A stretch of DNA of 15,950 nucleotides, from NCBI GenBank assembly GCA_036266155.1, contig DATANR010000383.1, positions 1 to 15,950 on the forward strand, given 5' to 3'. Shown here in pieces: positions 14,344-15,950 of this stretch. The notes under the pieces were generated by a model, which saw only the letters and a program-made list of their open reading frames with translations, did no database searches and had not been told where the DNA came from. The translations under genes and the position numbers were made by a program. Within the stretch, counting starts at the first letter, position 1; the number at the start of each line of letters is the position of its first letter. Source of the stretch: SIAJ01 sp036266155 (GTDB taxonomy: Bacteria; Planctomycetota; Planctomycetia; Gemmatales; Gemmataceae).

Positions 14344-15257
14344 CGGCGGCCTCCTGCCGTGTAGGCTTCGCCGAGCAGTTCGTTGGCGTCGATTCGCTCC
14401 CGTCGGTAGAGTTGGGGCATTCCGGCGGTGTCGGCAAACGAGATTGCCCCGCCGGTTCTTCGCTCTATCCCTTCAAGGCGGGCGGCCAAAGCGGATTCGT
14501 CGACTTTGAACAGCCGGCCTGGACTGCCCGGCTGTCGGGCTAGGTCCGGCACGGCCAATGTCTCGGCGGTGGGAGCGAAGGCATCCCAAAAGCGCAGCAC
14601 GGCGAAGAGAAGCACGTTTTCCGGAAGACCGAGCTGGGATCCGCGTTGAAATCGGAATGAGCTACTTCCTCCAGGCTGGATGACAAGTCCTAGGTCGATG
14701 AGGGGGCAGTCGAGTGTGTCTTCGGCCGTATTCCCCTTTGCGTGGCGGGACGGGCAGTACGTTCTCAAGAAGACTTCAACATCCCGCTTTACCGAGCTTT
14801 CGGCGACCTGCTTACCGGACAGAGTCTGGGTCCACTTGAACAGGGCCGATGCCAAAGCCTCCCGTGTGAATTCCGGCTCGTGGAAGTGACTCAGCGTCCA
14901 GAACCAGGTGGTAGCTCGGGAGCGGTTCGAGGCAATCTGCCAGTGGATCAACCACAGAGTGGCCGGGTCTTCGAGGTAGGGATCTAGGCCCCCGTCCGAG
15001 AGCAGTTGGCGACCGAGTTGCGACGGTCGCAGGGCAGTACGGCTCGAAGGGTCCTCTTCGAGGACGCCGGCAGCGAGGCACCAGTGCCGAATGGAACGGA
15101 CCATGTTCTTCCCGACGCCCAAAGTGGTGATTGCGTCGTCGCGAAGAAACACGTCAGGGTCGTCTAGAACCGCGTCGTACCCCTTCTTCAGCCACGGATA
15201 GCGGAGAGCAAAAGTCTCGTGCCCGGAGAAGGTGTAGCTCGGAGACGGGCTACTCAT
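14340..15257 (-). CDS. sspB: DUF4007 family protein, SspB-like DNA nickase
   Basis: This 305-aa protein starts with the DUF4007 signature: FSGHETFALRYPWLKKGYDA (10-29), then DDAITTLGVGKNMVRSIRHW (40-59), and a C-terminal part with CPLIDLGLVIQPGG and RGSQLGLPENVLLFAVLRFWD. In the SspABCD system, SspB is a DUF4007 nickase that works with SspC and SspD to place sulfur in one DNA strand. The ATG at 15257 has AGGAG eight bases upstream. It is the first gene of the leftward operon and has a candidate promoter and operator directly in front. It overlaps the ATPase gene by ATGA. The domain call is firm; nicking activity is taken from the family. Confidence 0.85.
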   Translation of the reverse strand: MSSPSPSYTFSGHETFALRYPWLKKGYDAVLDDPDVFLRDDAITTLGVGKNMVRSIRHWCLAAGVLEEDPSSRTALRPSQLGRQLLSDGGLDPYLEDPATLWLIHWQIASNRSRATTWFWTLSHFHEPEFTREALASALFKWTQTLSGKQVAESSVKRDVEVFLRTYCPSRHAKGNTAEDTLDCPLIDLGLVIQPGGSSSFRFQRGSQLGLPENVLLFAVLRFWDAFAPTAETLAVPDLARQPGSPGRLFKVDESALAARLEGIERRTGGAISFADTAGMPQLYRRERIDANELLGEAYTAGGRR

Positions 15258-15272
15258 CCGGGGAACTCCTGG

Positions 15273-15291
15273 GTACAGCGCTCAATTGTAC
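15273..15291 (-). promoter_or_regulatory. Candidate -10 box with palindromic operator upstream of sspB
   Basis: On the minus strand TACAAT (complement of 15285-15290) matches the -10 consensus in five of six positions and lies 28 bp before the sspB-like ATG. It overlaps an inverted repeat GTACA-N9-TGTAC (15273-15291). No good -35 box is seen 17 bp upstream. A repressor bound here would cover the -10 element, fitting controlled expression of the modification operon. Prediction only. Confidence 0.35.
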
Positions 15292-15666
15292 ACCGGCCTG
15301 CGGGAAATACGAGCCTCCCGACCGGCACCGGCACCTCCGCAAGTTGGGTGAGGTCACGCGTCGGCTGTTTTGGCCGGCGAATCCGGTCGCGGGACAGGCA
15401 CTGTCCAAGGCCCGCCAACGAGCCCAGGACCCAAAAACAACCGGATCACGCCAGCTGACGCGAGCAACGCGGGACGCAACGGTTCCTCGAAGTGTTGACC
15501 GTGCCCGTCTTTTAGGCAAGCCGAACGGAGGAAGACAGCGGCAGAATGGCTCAGGAGCAACCGTTCAGAAACTTACAGTTAGTTCGACCGGAACGGATCT
15601 CATGTGGGGATCGCGTAAGCGGGGAATGCCGAACGGCCTATTCGACGGACCATCTCACGAACGTCG
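15292..15666. other. Intergenic region without recognised gene
   Basis: These 375 bp between the outward-facing sspB-like and AbrB-like genes have open frames on both strands. None begins with a ribosome site or resembles a known protein, and I regard them as chance frames of high-GC DNA. I see no tRNA, IS end or terminator. It could hold remnants of a decayed gene. Confidence 0.4.
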
Positions 15667-15695
15667 TAGACAAGTCCGTCCGACCGTGATACTAT
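15667..15695 (+). promoter_or_regulatory. Sigma-70-like promoter for the AbrB-type antitoxin
   Basis: TAGACA (15667-15672, five of six to TTGACA) and TACTAT (15690-15695, four of six to TATAAT) are separated by exactly 17 bp. Transcription would begin about 20 bases before the ATG at 15721. A GAGG ribosome site lies at 15713-15716. Confidence 0.5.
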
Positions 15696-15720
15696 CGTCC
15701 GTCAGATTTTTAGAGGATCT

Positions 15721-15950
15721 ATGGGTGAGGTGTACAAGGCGAAGCTAAACGATGAAGGCAGGCTGGTGATCCCGGCTGCGGCCAGGAAGGAACTCGGGCT
15801 GCAAAGCGGGCAGGAAGTCATCGTCCGGGTGACCGACCAGGGCCTTTTGATCTCAACCTTCGAGCAGTCGCTCAAGCGTTTTCAGGACGAGGTCACTCGT
15901 CTGGTCGGACCTGGCCGAAGTCTCGCCGATGAACTGATTGCCGAGCGCCG
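15721..15950 (+). CDS. AbrB/MazE/SpoVT-type antitoxin (partial, runs off right edge)
   Basis: The visible 76 codons encode a swapped-hairpin AbrB-type DNA-binding domain at 1-50: YKAKLNDEGRLVIPAAARKELGL then SGQEVIVRVTDQGLLIST. A helical extension (STFEQSLKRFQDEVTRLVGP and LADELIAERR) follows, which in such antitoxins wraps the toxin. The protein would bind its own promoter and neutralise a toxin, probably a PIN-domain nuclease encoded next to it but outside the window. The gene begins with ATG after a GAGG ribosome site and has its own promoter. The frame is open at the edge, so the C-terminus is missing from view. Confidence 0.85.
   Translation, partial: MGEVYKAKLNDEGRLVIPAAARKELGLQSGQEVIVRVTDQGLLISTFEQSLKRFQDEVTRLVGPGRSLADELIAER

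Noticed and set aside
15131..15748. A 205-aa open frame on the plus strand across the sspB start and the intergenic region.
   Set aside because: It overlaps the first part of the DUF4007 gene and the antitoxin promoter, has no ribosome site and is low-complexity.
1..15950. CRISPR arrays, rRNA genes, insertion-sequence ends or transposases.
   Set aside because: Reading both strands I found no regularly spaced repeats, no rRNA-like sequence and no transposase motif.

Overview
The window is high-GC DNA that reads as an accessory (defence) island from a planctomycete, most likely Gemmataceae-like. The assignment rests on the integrase N-terminus (KPWYRASKSAWYV type), an ECF sigma factor beside an ImmA/IrrE protease, and the codon use. 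It is an inference from family resemblance, not from a marker gene.

Left end (1-1574). A tyrosine recombinase on the minus strand lies next to a 42-bp segment (1359-1400, minus) that reads as the 3' half of a tRNA-Pro(CGG), from anticodon loop to discriminator base. No 5' half is present, so this is an attachment-site remnant and not a gene. Short repeats flank it on both sides, as expected of a recombinase attP region. The orientation implies that an element lies to the right of this point (the defence genes) while the integrase sits on the other side. That suggests a junction between tandem integrations at one tRNA.

1575-3451 (minus). Four tightly coupled genes encode a bacterial ubiquitin-like conjugation pathway: a single-domain Ubl, an E2-like protein, a JAB/JAMM peptidase and a compact ThiF-type E1. 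The order ubl-E2-JAB-E1 covers modifier, carrier, processing/removal enzyme and activating enzyme.

3683-6133 (plus). Diverging from the Ubl operon is a coupled set of an ECF-like sigma factor, a small acidic protein and an ImmA/IrrE metallopeptidase. This looks like a regulatory or stress-sensing module. An unrecognised 173-aa gene with more A/T-rich codons follows.

6158-15257 (minus). A long operon starts with a DUF4007 protein (SspB-like), a 1165-aa P-loop ATPase (SspC-like) and a PAPS-reductase/ATP-pyrophosphatase family protein (SspD/DndC-like). This is the core of a single-strand DNA phosphorothioation system. Behind it are a GIY-YIG nuclease, a 671-aa DGQHR-domain protein, a 92-aa protein and a 282-aa cysteine-rich protein. 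No SspA (cysteine desulfurase) or single-chain SspE (DGQR plus HNH nuclease) is visible. The separate DGQHR and GIY-YIG proteins may form an alternative restriction arm, which is the best candidate here for an undescribed system.

Right end (15258-15950). A 463-bp intergenic region holds candidate divergent promoters. It is followed by an AbrB/MazE-type antitoxin gene cut by the window edge, whose toxin would lie just outside.
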